From Microlunatus sagamiharensis (GTDB lineage: Bacteria > Actinomycetota > Actinomycetes > Propionibacteriales > Propionibacteriaceae), in assembly GCF_900105785.1 (NCBI RefSeq), contig NZ_LT629799.1, forward strand, positions 1,922,001-1,986,000: a stretch of DNA of 64,000 nt, given 5' to 3'. The translations under genes and the position numbers were made by a program. The stretch's first letter is position 1. Each line of letters begins with the position of its first letter. Below the pieces are notes generated by a model. It saw only the letters and a list, made by a program, of their open reading frames with translations, was not told the origin of the DNA and ran no database searches. This document shows, one piece after another, positions 1-9,054 of the stretch.

Positions 1-2771
1 AGGCGCGCTACGCCGTCGTGCTCGTCGACGAGTTCCAGGACACCGACCCCGTCCAGTGGGACATCCTGCGCACCGCCTTCGCCGGCCACGCACGGATGGT
101 GCTGATCGGCGACCCCAAGCAGGCGATCTACGGCTTCCGCGGGGCCGACGTGCAGTGCTACCTCGACGCGCGGGAGACGCCGGGCACGACGGTCTCGACG
201 CTGCCGACGAACTACCGCAGCGACCCCGGGCTCGTGGAGGCCCTGGGCACGCTGCTCGGCGGGGCCTCGCTCGGGGAGCGCGGGATCGTCGTCGACCCGG
301 TCTCGGCCGCCCGGGCGGGCTCGCGCCTGACCGGGCCGGACGCGGCGAGCGCGCCGCTCCGACTGCGGGTCTGGCCCAGCGAGCCCGGCGAGGACAAGCC
401 CGTCCGGGTGCGCGAGGTGCGCAGCCGGGTGCGCGACGACCTGGTCGCCGACGTCGTCCGCCTCCTCGGCGGCGACGGCCGGGGCCCGGGCGAGGAGCGG
501 GTCCGGCTCGACCGGCGGGACGGGCGCGGTCCGCAGCCCGTCGGCCCCGGCGACGTGGCCGTCCTCGTCCGTACGAACGAGGCGGCCGAGGACGTGCGTA
601 CGCGGCTGGTCGGCGCCGGCGTCCCGACGGTCGTCCACGCCGCCCGGTCGGTCTTCGCCTCCGAGGCGGCGCAGGACTGGGTGACGCTGCTGGCCGCCCT
701 CGACGCCACCCGCCAGGCGACGGTGCGCGCCGCGACCCTCACCGCGTTCTTCGGCTGGAGCGTCGCCGACCTGGTCCGCGCCTCGGAGGCGGGCGCGTCG
801 GACGGAGCGGACGGACCGGGCGGGACGCACGACCGTGGTGCCGGCGTCGACCGGCTGGTCGATGTGACCCAGCAGCTGCGGGCGTGGCGCCGGCTGCTGG
901 CCTCGCGCGGCGTCGCGGCCCTGGTGGAGACGGCGACCCGGGAGAACCGCGTCGCCGAGCGCCTCCTCGCGACCGAGGGCGGTGCGCGCCGGCTGACCGA
1001 CCTGCGGCACCTGGCCGAGGTGCTCCACGACGCGGCGGTGGTCCGCCAGCTCGGGCCGGGCGCCCTGCTGGACTGGCTCCGCGACCGGGTGGTCGAGGCC
1101 CGCCGGGACAAGGGCGCGGAGGGTTCGCGGCGGTTGGAGTCCGACGGCAGCCAGGTCACCGTCGTGACGATCCACCGCAGCAAGGGCCTGGAGTACCCGG
1201 TCGTCTACCTGCCGGACGCGTACGACCGGTGGGTGCCCGACGACGACGGCGGGACGCTGCTGCTCCACCCCGAGACCGAGGGTGACGGGCCGACGCCGGC
1301 GCTGGACCTCGACGTGGGCGGCAAGCGGTCGCCGGGGCGTCCGACGCGGTTCCGCCGCTACCAGGCGGAGCAGGCCTCGGAGGACCTGCGGCTGCTCTAC
1401 GTGGCCCTGACCCGTGCGCAGTGCCAGGTCGTCACCTGGTGGGCACCCACGCGCAACACGCCCTGCTCGGCCCTGCAGCGCCTGCTGCGGCGCGAGGTGG
1501 CCGTGGGCGGAGGGCCGGGCGGCGCTCCGGCAGCCGCGTACCCGCTCACGCTCGGCGACCCGACGCACGGCCGCGACCTGGGCCCGCACGTGCGGCTCGA
1601 GACCTTCGACCCCGCCCCGCTCACCGAGCAGGGGCGCTACGGCCGGTCCGAGCCGGAGGAGGGTGCGCTGGGCGTCCGCACCTTCGACCGCACGCTCGAC
1701 CTGGCCTGGCGGCGCACCTCCTACTCCGCGCTGACCGCGGCCGCGCACGGCCTCGACCTCTCCGCGCCCGGGGTCTCCAGCGAGCCCGAGCCGGGCCGCG
1801 AGGACGACGAGACCCCCACCGAGGGCGAGCTGGACGCCGAGGCCGAGCGCGACGCCGAGCTGGAGGCGGTCCGCTCCGAAGGGGCCGCGCACGCGGACGC
1901 CGAAGACCTCCCCGCCGAGGACCCCTGGGACGCCGTCTCGCCCATGGCGGGCCTGCCGAGCGGCGCCGACTTCGGCACGGCGGTCCACGCCGTCCTCGAG
2001 GAGGTCGACCCGGGGTCGGAGGACCTCGCGGCCGCCGTCCGCTCGGTGTGCGCGTCGGTGCTGACCCGGACGCCCAGCTCGGGCATGACCCTCGACGCGC
2101 TGGCCGACGGGCTCCTGCCCGCCTTCACGACGCCGCTCGGCCGGCTGGTCGACGACCGGACCCTGGCCGACGTGGCCCTGCGGGACCGCCTCGCCGAGCT
2201 GGCCTTCGAGCTGCCGCTCGCGGGCGGCGACGAGCCGACGGGAGCCGAGCTGCGCCTCGGCGACCTCGCGCCGCTGCTGCGCCGGCACATCGCCCCCGGC
2301 GAACCGCTCGGGTCGTACGCCGACCGGCTGACCGCACCCGTGCTGGCCGAGCAGCCCCTGCGCGGCTATCTGACCGGCAGCATCGACGCGGTCCTACGGG
2401 TCACGGGCGCCGACCAGACCCCGCGCTACCTCGTCGTCGACTACAAGACCAACTGGCTCGGGCCCTTCGACGGCCGTCCCCTGACCCTCCGCGCGTACGC
2501 GCCCCAGGCCCTCGCCACGGCGATGCTGGGGGCGCACTACCCGCTGCAGGCCCTGCTGTACGCCGTCGCCGTCCACCGGATGCTGCGCTGGCGCCAGCCC
2601 GGGTACGACCCCGAGGTCCACCTCGGCGGGGTGCTCTACCTCTTCGTCCGCGGGATGGCCGGGCCCGGCACGCCGCGGACCGGCGAGGGCGTGGCCGGGG
2701 TCTTCGAGTGGCGCCCGCCCGCCGCGCTCGTGACCGAGCTGTCCGACCTGCTGGCCGGGGTGGCCCGGTGA
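1..2771 (+). CDS. recB: RecB, exodeoxyribonuclease V beta subunit (3' part, 5' end outside window)
   Basis: C-terminal ~920 residues of a RecB-type SF1A helicase-nuclease. The reading frame is open from the left edge (codons in phase from base 3), so the N-terminal Walker A half lies upstream. Visible motifs are Walker B VLVDEFQDTDP at the edge, GDPKQAIYGFRGAD, VVTIHRSKGLEYPVVYLP (motif V region) and LLYVALTRAQ (motif VI). A C-terminal RecB-family nuclease core follows, with GSIDAV and VVDYKTNW supplying the metal-binding Asp and the Lys. In RecBCD this subunit is the 3'-5' translocase and carries the only nuclease site. Its stop overlaps the recD start by 4 bp (GTGA), which implies a recC-recB-recD operon with recC upstream. 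The acidic linker at about residues 595-640 (many Glu/Asp) separates helicase and nuclease. Identity is secure; only the true start is unseen. Confidence 0.95.
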   Translation, partial: ARYAVVLVDEFQDTDPVQWDILRTAFAGHARMVLIGDPKQAIYGFRGADVQCYLDARETPGTTVSTLPTNYRSDPGLVEALGTLLGGASLGERGIVVDPVSAARAGSRLTGPDAASAPLRLRVWPSEPGEDKPVRVREVRSRVRDDLVADVVRLLGGDGRGPGEERVRLDRRDGRGPQPVGPGDVAVLVRTNEAAEDVRTRLVGAGVPTVVHAARSVFASEAAQDWVTLLAALDATRQATVRAATLTAFFGWSVADLVRASEAGASDGADGPGGTHDRGAGVDRLVDVTQQLRAWRRLLASRGVAALVETATRENRVAERLLATEGGARRLTDLRHLAEVLHDAAVVRQLGPGALLDWLRDRVVEARRDKGAEGSRRLESDGSQVTVVTIHRSKGLEYPVVYLPDAYDRWVPDDDGGTLLLHPETEGDGPTPALDLDVGGKRSPGRPTRFRRYQAEQASEDLRLLYVALTRAQCQVVTWWAPTRNTPCSALQRLLRREVAVGGGPGGAPAAAYPLTLGDPTHGRDLGPHVRLETFDPAPLTEQGRYGRSEPEEGALGVRTFDRTLDLAWRRTSYSALTAAAHGLDLSAPGVSSEPEPGREDDETPTEGELDAEAERDAELEAVRSEGAAHADAEDLPAEDPWDAVSPMAGLPSGADFGTAVHAVLEEVDPGSEDLAAAVRSVCASVLTRTPSSGMTLDALADGLLPAFTTPLGRLVDDRTLADVALRDRLAELAFELPLAGGDEPTGAELRLGDLAPLLRRHIAPGEPLGSYADRLTAPVLAEQPLRGYLTGSIDAVLRVTGADQTPRYLVVDYKTNWLGPFDGRPLTLRAYAPQALATAMLGAHYPLQALLYAVAVHRMLRWRQPGYDPEVHLGGVLYLFVRGMAGPGTPRTGEGVAGVFEWRPPAALVTELSDLLAGVAR

Positions 2772-4600
2772 GCGCGGCGAGCCTGGAGCTGAGCGCCGTC
2801 CGCGTGCGCTCGGCCCTGCTCGAGCGGTTCCACACGGCCGGGGTGCTGGGGCTGGCCGACGTCCACACCGCCGAGGCGCTCGGGCGCATGGTCCGCGAGC
2901 GCGACGAGCGGGTGCTGCTGGCGGCGGCGCTGACGGTCCGCGCGCTGCGCAACGGTTCGGTGTGCCTCGACCTGACCACGGCCAGCGACGTCGCCCTCGC
3001 CGAGGACGAGGCCGTCCCGGCGGGCGGGGTGGCGACGGACCCGGCGCTCGGGCTCGAGGCGCTGGAGTGGCCCGAGCCCGCAGGATGGCTCGAGGCCTGC
3101 CGCGAGAGCCCCCTGGTCGCCGGCGCGGACGCCCCGCCCGCTGAACGGCCGCTGCGGCTCGCCGGGACCCTGCTGTACCTCGAGCGCTACTGGCAGCAGG
3201 AGGAGTCGGTCCGCACCCAGCTCGAGGCGCGGACGCAGGGCTCGCCGCCCGGGGTCGACGACGCCGCGCTGTTCCGCGACCTCGACCGGCTGTTCCCGCC
3301 GTCGGCCGCGCTGCACGGCGAGCCCGACCACCAGCGCGAGGCCGCCGAGTCGAGCGCGCGCCGGCGGGTGACCGTGCTGGCCGGCGGCCCGGGCACGGGC
3401 AAGACGACGACCGTCGCCCGCCTGCTCGCCCTGCTCAACGCGCAGCCCGGCCCGGCGCCGCGCGTCGCGCTCGCCGCCCCGACCGGCAAGGCCGCGGCCC
3501 GGCTCGCCGAGGCCGTCCGCGAGGCCGCCGCCCGGCTGCCGGAGCAGGACCGCGCGCGGCTCGGCGCCCTCGACGCCTCGACCGTGCACCGCCTGCTCGG
3601 CTGGCGTCCCGGCTCCAAGAGCCGCTTCCGCCACGACGCGGCCAACCCGCTCCCCCACGACGTCGTCGTCGTCGACGAGATGTCGATGGTCTCGCTCACC
3701 CTGATGGCGCGGCTGCTCGAGGCCGTCCGCCCCGACGCCCGCCTCGTCCTCGTCGGCGACCCCGACCAGCTCTCGTCGGTCGAGGCCGGCGCGGTGCTCG
3801 CCGACATCACCGGCACGGCCAACGCCTCGGTGGTGCGCCTGACCCACAACTGGCGGTTCGAGGGGACGATCGCGCAGCTGGCCGACGCCGTCCGCACCGG
3901 CGACGCCGACCGCGCCGTCGCGCTGCTGACCTCCGGCGCCACGGACGTCACGCTCGCACCCCTGGACGCCGGGGCCGGGCTCGGCGCGGGTGCCCCGGGG
4001 CTCGACGAGCTCGCCCAGCGGCTCTCCGCCAGCGCGGACGACGCGCGGCGCGCGGCGGCGGCGGGCGACGCGGCGGCCGCGCTCCGGGCGGTCGAGGCGC
4101 ACCGGCTGCTGTGCGCCCACCGGCGCGGCCCGTACGGCGTCAACCGCTGGAACCTCGAGGTGGAGCAGTGGCTGGCCCGCACGCTGCCCGGCTACGCCGC
4201 CGACGGCGAGTTCTACCTGGGCCGCCCGCTGCTCGTGACGGCGAACGACAAGGACCTCGACCTCTGGAACGGCGACACCGGGGTCGTGACCCGGACCGAC
4301 GCGGGGTTGCGTGCCGCCTTCGCCCGGGCCGAGCGGCCGCTGCTCTACCCACCGGCCCGGCTCGACGCCGTCTCCACCGTGCACGCCATGACGGTGCACA
4401 AGGCGCAGGGCAGCCAGTTCGCCGCGGTGACGCTGGTCCTCCCGCCGCCCGAGTCACCGCTGCTGACCCGTGAGCTCCTCTACACCGCGGTCAGCCGCGC
4501 GACGACCCGCGTCCTCCTGCTCGGCAGCGAGGATGCGGTACGTCAGGCCGTCTCCCGCCCCGCCAACCGGGCCAGCGGGCTGCGCCAGCGGATGGGCTGA
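2768..4600 (+). CDS. recD: RecD, exodeoxyribonuclease V alpha subunit
   Basis: 610-residue SF1B helicase, close to the usual RecD length (about 600). Walker A GGPGTGKTTT lies near residue 205, followed by APTGKAAARL (motif Ia), VVVDEMSMVSL (Walker B/DEAD-like), LVGDPDQLSSVEAG (motif III), and near the C-terminus AMTVHKAQGSQF and LLYTAVSRAT (motifs V and VI). RecD is the 5'-3' motor of RecBCD and works with RecB in double-strand-break end resection. The GTG start at 2768 overlaps the recB stop by 4 bp, so translation is probably coupled. The gene ends facing nudC, with 66 bp between the two stops. Confidence 0.95.
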   Translation: MSAASLELSAVRVRSALLERFHTAGVLGLADVHTAEALGRMVRERDERVLLAAALTVRALRNGSVCLDLTTASDVALAEDEAVPAGGVATDPALGLEALEWPEPAGWLEACRESPLVAGADAPPAERPLRLAGTLLYLERYWQQEESVRTQLEARTQGSPPGVDDAALFRDLDRLFPPSAALHGEPDHQREAAESSARRRVTVLAGGPGTGKTTTVARLLALLNAQPGPAPRVALAAPTGKAAARLAEAVREAAARLPEQDRARLGALDASTVHRLLGWRPGSKSRFRHDAANPLPHDVVVVDEMSMVSLTLMARLLEAVRPDARLVLVGDPDQLSSVEAGAVLADITGTANASVVRLTHNWRFEGTIAQLADAVRTGDADRAVALLTSGATDVTLAPLDAGAGLGAGAPGLDELAQRLSASADDARRAAAAGDAAAALRAVEAHRLLCAHRRGPYGVNRWNLEVEQWLARTLPGYAADGEFYLGRPLLVTANDKDLDLWNGDTGVVTRTDAGLRAAFARAERPLLYPPARLDAVSTVHAMTVHKAQGSQFAAVTLVLPPPESPLLTRELLYTAVSRATTRVLLLGSEDAVRQAVSRPANRASGLRQRMG

Positions 4601-4605
4601 GGGCC

Positions 4606-4626
4606 GCGGGCGGGTCCTGCGCCCGC
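4606..4626. terminator. Possible stem-loop between convergent recD and nudC
   Basis: GCGGGCG and CGCCCGC form a perfect 7-bp stem around a 7-nt loop in the 66-bp gap between two converging stops. There is no T-run on either strand. In DNA this GC-rich, short stems arise by chance, so the call is weak. Confidence 0.3.
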
Positions 4627-4666
4627 CGACCCGTGATCACGGCTGCCCCCGACGGGGTTGCGGCGG

Positions 4667-5569
4667 CTACCAGACCGTCGGCTCGTCGCGCCAGGTGGCG
4701 ATGAGCCGAGAGGCGATCGAGCTGGGGCCGGGCAGTCCGACGGTGCCGGCCTCGAGCTGGGCGGTGAGCTCCTCGCGGGTGAACCAGCCGGCCCAGGCGA
4801 TCTCGTCGGCGTCGACGTTGATCTCGGTCGAGGAGGCGCGGGCGAAGAACCCGGTCATCAGCGAGCGCGGGAACGACCAGGGCTGGCTGCCGAAGTAGCG
4901 GATCCGGTCGAGGGTGACGTCGACCTCCTCGGAGATCTCGCGGTGGATGGTCTGCTCGAGGGACTCCCCCGCCTCGACGAACCCCGCCAGCACGGACACG
5001 CGGTGGCCCCACGAGGCCTGGCGGCCCAGCAGGATCCGGTCGTCGACGTCGACCACGGCGACGATGACGGCCGGGTCGGTGCGCGGGAAGTGCTGCTCGT
5101 CGCAGCGCTCGCAGTGCCGGGCGTAGCCGCCCTCGACGACGAGGGTGTCGCCGCCGCAGCGCGGGCAGCTCGGCTCCATCTGGTGCCAGCGCACGAGGGC
5201 GGTGGCCGCCGCGGCGACGTCGCGCTCGGTGTCGCTCAGCGAACCTCCCACCTCCCGCAGGCTGCGCACCTCGCCGTCGACGACGGCCTGCACGGCGAAG
5301 ACCGGCGCGCCGTCGACCAGCCCGAGCAGGCGGTGTCGCTGGCTGTCGTGGTCGACGAAGGGCTTCACGAGCCGCAGCGAACCGTCCGGCTGGGTCGTGA
5401 AGTTCGCGTCGGCGTCGAGCTTGAGCAGACGGGCGTCGGGCGAGCGCCACAGCTGGGCGACCCAGTCGGCGTTGCGCCGGTGGTGGCCGACGCGGTCCAG
5501 CGAGCTGGACGTCGACCACGCCACCGCACTGAGCTCGTCGGACCAGGCGGGAGGCACCTCGGAAGTCAC
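4667..5569 (-). CDS. nudC: NudC, NAD(H) pyrophosphatase / NAD-decapping Nudix hydrolase
   Basis: 300-residue protein with the complete NudC layout. An N-terminal regulatory region is followed by a four-Cys zinc ribbon (CPRCGG then CERC), the conserved HFPRTDPAVI segment, a Nudix box (GFVEAGESLEQ...REISEEVDV) and the NudC-specific motif SQPWSFPRSLM that distinguishes NADH hydrolases from other Nudix enzymes. The family hydrolyses NADH to NMNH and AMP, and in E. coli NudC removes NAD caps from RNA. The GTG start at 5569 overlaps the end of adnB by 4 bp, so the gene is the last member of an adnA-adnB-nudC transcription unit. In Mycobacterium tuberculosis nudC (Rv3199c) also lies close to adnAB. 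The third residue of SQPWP is Ser here instead of Pro, a mild variation. Confidence 0.93.
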   Translation of the reverse strand: MTSEVPPAWSDELSAVAWSTSSSLDRVGHHRRNADWVAQLWRSPDARLLKLDADANFTTQPDGSLRLVKPFVDHDSQRHRLLGLVDGAPVFAVQAVVDGEVRSLREVGGSLSDTERDVAAAATALVRWHQMEPSCPRCGGDTLVVEGGYARHCERCDEQHFPRTDPAVIVAVVDVDDRILLGRQASWGHRVSVLAGFVEAGESLEQTIHREISEEVDVTLDRIRYFGSQPWSFPRSLMTGFFARASSTEINVDADEIAWAGWFTREELTAQLEAGTVGLPGPSSIASRLIATWRDEPTVW

Positions 5570-8500
5570 CGGGCCGAGGGTAGTCCGCGCAGCCGGCGCC
5601 GTGGCGCCCTGTCGTCGGGTGGACCGCCGTCGGCCGGGTCGTCGTCCGACAGACCCTCGTCCGGGCCGAGGAGCCGCTCCAGCTCGGCGCGCCCGTCGAG
5701 CCGGGGCGCCACGACGCGGTCGTCGCGCACGTGCACGAACACGGCTTCGACCTCGTCGACGTCGACGCCGGTCGCCTCGGCCCAGGCGAGCCGGTAGATG
5801 GCCAGCTGCAGCGGGTCGGCGGTGTCCGGACCGCCGGTCTTCCAGTCCACGACCAGGAATCGCGTGCCCGGGCCGACCGCGATCGGGAAGCCGGCGCCGC
5901 CGTCGCCCTCGGCGGCGTACACGGCGTCGACGCGGCCGCGCACGAGCCGCCCGCCCAGGGCCAGCGAGAAGGGCGCCTCGACCGCGTACGGGAGCCGGTC
6001 CGCGAACCGCGACCGGGTGAAGGCGTCGCACACCGCCCGCAGGTCGGCTTCGTCCGGCCCGTCGGCGTCCGCACGGTCGGCGAGGTCGTCTGGGTCGACC
6101 AGGGCGCCCTGCCCGACCCCGCCGCGCGCCAGCCGCTCGCCGAACCACTGCTCGACGAACGCGTGGAAGCGCGTCCCCGAGCGGGCCGCCCGCGACGGCG
6201 GCCTCGGCATCGGCCGGGCCAGGGAGGCGGCGTACGCGTCGGGGTCGGCGGCCAGGTGGAGCAGGGCGGTCGCCGGCAGGCTCGCGGGCAGCTCGACCGT
6301 CCGGTCGCCCGAGCGCGACTCGCGCGCCTCGCGCAGCAGCCGGTCGAGGTCGGCGTCCCAGGCCGCGACGCGGCCCTCGACGTCGAGCAGCAGCGGCGCC
6401 GAACCCTCCTCCGCGTACGCGCCGGTGCTCGCGAACCGCACCCGGGCCGCCTCGACCAGCGCCGCGGCCTCCTCGCGCCGGGCCAGCGCGTCGGGGTCGA
6501 GCGGCTCGGGCCAGGGCGTCGGCGCTGCGGCGCCGGCCAGCGGGTTCTCCTTGCCGGGCAGCTCGGCGCGGGCGAGCACCTGGCCCTGCCGCTCCGCCTC
6601 GGCCTCGATCGCGCGGAGGTAGGTCGACGCGACGCGCGGCCGCACGAGGTCGGGCCGCCACCAGTGGCCGGTCCCGACCAGCGTCGAGCGCGCGCGGGTC
6701 GCCGCCACGTACGCCAGCCGGTCCTCGCTGCGCAGCTGCTGCGCCTTGAGCGCGGCCTTGTAGTCGACCATCGCCGCGTTGGTGGTGTCGGCCAGCTGCG
6801 GGATCGAGCCGGCGTCGCCGCGCAGGTCGGCCGGCAGCGCACCGGCGGTGGTCGCCCAGTTGTCCGTGACCCGGTCGCTGGGGAAGACGCCCTCGACCAG
6901 CCCGGGCAGGAAGACCAGCTCCCACTCCAGGCCCTTGGCCTTGTGGACGGTGAGCAGCTTGACCGCCTCGCGGTCCGACGGCACGGCCTGCTCCAGGCCG
7001 GTGCCGGAGTCGAGCTCGGCCTGCAGCCAGGCGAGCAGCCCCGACAGCGAGGCGTCGCCGTCGACGTCGACGTAGTCGGCGACCGCGTCCAGGAACGCCC
7101 CGAGCTGGTCGCGGCGGTTCGTCCGCTCCAGCTCGGGCGTGGCCACCAGCTCGACGTCGAGGCCGAGGGTGGTCACGACCCGCCGGGTGAGGTCGAGCAC
7201 GGGCTCGTCGGCGTGCGCCCGCAGCGCCGCGAGCTCGCTCGCCACCCGGGCGAAGCGGCGCCGCGCGGCCGGGGAGTACGGCGCCTCGCCCGGGTCCTCG
7301 AGGGCGTCGAGCAGGCTGACCACCTCGGTCGGGTCGAGGTCGGCGACGGCGTCGACGAGGGCCTCCCGGACCTGGGCCGCGTCGGGCACCTGCGACCCGA
7401 CGCCCCGCTCGCGGGTCTCGCCCTGCGCGCCGGGCGCGTCCGGGCTCCCGAGCGAGGCCCGGGCCAGCTCGCGCGCCCGCCGGCCGAGCAGCGCGAGGTC
7501 CCGCGGCCCGACCCGCCACCGCGGTCCCGTCAGCAGCCGGACCAGGTCGGGGTTGGCCGTGACGTCGTCGACCAGCCGCAGGGTCGCGGTGACGTCCATG
7601 ACCTCGGGCAGCCCGAGCAGCCCCCCGAGCCCGACGATCTCCACCGGCACCTCGCGGCCGGTCAGCTCGGCGTAGAGCGGGCCGATGTCGGCGTTGCGCC
7701 GCATCAGCACGGCGATGTCGGCCCAGTGCGCGACCTCCCCGGTCCGGCGGGCCTCGACGATGCGGTCCGCGACCCAGGTGACCTCCTCCGGCCAGGAGGT
7801 GAAGGTCGCCGAGGCCACCCGGCCCGGCGCGGTCCCGGGCGGGGCCTGGAGCAGCCCGAGCCCGTCCTCGTCCGCCGTGGCGGCGTCCTGGCCCGTGTCC
7901 TGCTCCGCGCGCAGCGGGCGGCTCAGGACGTTGGCGACGTCGAGGATGGTCGGGCCGCTGCGCCGGTTGACCGTCAGCGCGAAGCGCGCCGCGGGCGACC
8001 CGTCGGCCCGGCGGAAGGTGTCGGCGAAGGTCGTGATGTTGCTCGCCGCGGCGCCCCGCCATCCGTAGATCGCCTGGAACGGGTCGCCGACCGCGGTCAC
8101 CGCGTGCCCCATGCCCTCGCCCCCCGCCGCCCTCGGGTCGGCCGGGCCGGAGAAGAGGCCGTGCAGCATCGCGGCCTGCGCGGCGGAGGTGTCCTGGTAC
8201 TCGTCGAGCAGGACGACACGGAAGGCCGCGCGCAGGTCGGCCCCGACCTGCGGCACCTCGGTCGCGAGCCGCGCGGCGATCGCCATCTGGTCGGCGAACT
8301 CGACGACGCCCAGCCGGGTCTTGAGGGCCTGGTAGTCCTTCACCAGGCTGGCCAGCTCGAGGCGCTCCTGCACCGCGATCGTGGCCTTCTTGACGTCGAC
8401 GTAGACGTTGCCGCGGTTGTTGGGCGGCGCGGACTCCCACCCGATCAGCAGGTCGCGGGCGTGCGCGTCCAGCGCGTCGACGTCGACGAGGTGGGAGGTG

Positions 8501-9054
8501 AGGTCGGCGTCGAGCTTGAGCACGCGCTCGGTCACCGTCGCCGGGCGGAGCCGCGACAGGAACTCGAAGGGACCCGCGGCCGCCGCCACGACCCGCGCCG
8601 CCAGGCGGAAGCGCGTGGCCCCGCTGACCATGGTCGGGTCGGCCTCGTAGCCGAGGCGCAGGCCGTGCTCGGAGACCAGCCGGGCGGCGAAGGCGTCGTA
8701 GGTCATCACGACCTGCTCGCCGGACTCGTCGACCGTCTTGTCGTCGACCACGCCGGCGGCGACCAGGGCCGTGCGCACCCGCGCGGACAGCTCGGCCGCG
8801 GCCTTGCGCGTGAACGTCAGCCCGAGGACCTCCTCGGGCCGGACCGCGCCGGTGCCCACGAGCCACACCACGCGCGCGGCCATGACGGTCGTCTTGCCCG
8901 ATCCGGCGCCGGCGATGATCACGCCTGGCTCGAGGGGAGCGGTGATGGCCGCGAGCTGCTGGTCGGAGAACGGCAGCCCCAGCGCGTCCACCAGGTCGCC
9001 CGGTGTGCGCAGCCGCGGCGTGCTGGGCAGCGGGACGAGGACCCGTACGCTCAC
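5566..9054 (-). CDS. adnB: AdnB, ATP-dependent helicase-nuclease subunit
   Basis: 1162-residue UvrD-like SF1 helicase with a C-terminal RecB-family nuclease. Walker A IAGAGSGKTTV is at about residue 48. Walker B VVLLDEYQDTSAAQ, GDPFQAIYGWRGA and LLTVHKAKGLEWELVFLPG follow, and the nuclease core has GRVDAVY and VVDWKTGG. AdnB pairs with AdnA to form the AdnAB motor-nuclease that resects broken DNA ends in mycobacteria, where AdnB is the lead motor. The GTG start at 9054 overlaps the adnA stop by 4 bp, and the stop overlaps the nudC start. The order adnA-adnB followed by nudC matches M. tuberculosis Rv3202c-Rv3201c with Rv3199c nearby, which supports the AdnB name over generic UvrD/PcrA. No Cys cluster is present in this subunit. 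Confidence 0.9.
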   Translation of the reverse strand: MSVRVLVPLPSTPRLRTPGDLVDALGLPFSDQQLAAITAPLEPGVIIAGAGSGKTTVMAARVVWLVGTGAVRPEEVLGLTFTRKAAAELSARVRTALVAAGVVDDKTVDESGEQVVMTYDAFAARLVSEHGLRLGYEADPTMVSGATRFRLAARVVAAAAGPFEFLSRLRPATVTERVLKLDADLTSHLVDVDALDAHARDLLIGWESAPPNNRGNVYVDVKKATIAVQERLELASLVKDYQALKTRLGVVEFADQMAIAARLATEVPQVGADLRAAFRVVLLDEYQDTSAAQAAMLHGLFSGPADPRAAGGEGMGHAVTAVGDPFQAIYGWRGAAASNITTFADTFRRADGSPAARFALTVNRRSGPTILDVANVLSRPLRAEQDTGQDAATADEDGLGLLQAPPGTAPGRVASATFTSWPEEVTWVADRIVEARRTGEVAHWADIAVLMRRNADIGPLYAELTGREVPVEIVGLGGLLGLPEVMDVTATLRLVDDVTANPDLVRLLTGPRWRVGPRDLALLGRRARELARASLGSPDAPGAQGETRERGVGSQVPDAAQVREALVDAVADLDPTEVVSLLDALEDPGEAPYSPAARRRFARVASELAALRAHADEPVLDLTRRVVTTLGLDVELVATPELERTNRRDQLGAFLDAVADYVDVDGDASLSGLLAWLQAELDSGTGLEQAVPSDREAVKLLTVHKAKGLEWELVFLPGLVEGVFPSDRVTDNWATTAGALPADLRGDAGSIPQLADTTNAAMVDYKAALKAQQLRSEDRLAYVAATRARSTLVGTGHWWRPDLVRPRVASTYLRAIEAEAERQGQVLARAELPGKENPLAGAAAPTPWPEPLDPDALARREEAAALVEAARVRFASTGAYAEEGSAPLLLDVEGRVAAWDADLDRLLREARESRSGDRTVELPASLPATALLHLAADPDAYAASLARPMPRPPSRAARSGTRFHAFVEQWFGERLARGGVGQGALVDPDDLADRADADGPDEADLRAVCDAFTRSRFADRLPYAVEAPFSLALGGRLVRGRVDAVYAAEGDGGAGFPIAVGPGTRFLVVDWKTGGPDTADPLQLAIYRLAWAEATGVDVDEVEAVFVHVRDDRVVAPRLDGRAELERLLGPDEGLSDDDPADGGPPDDRAPRRRLRGLPSAR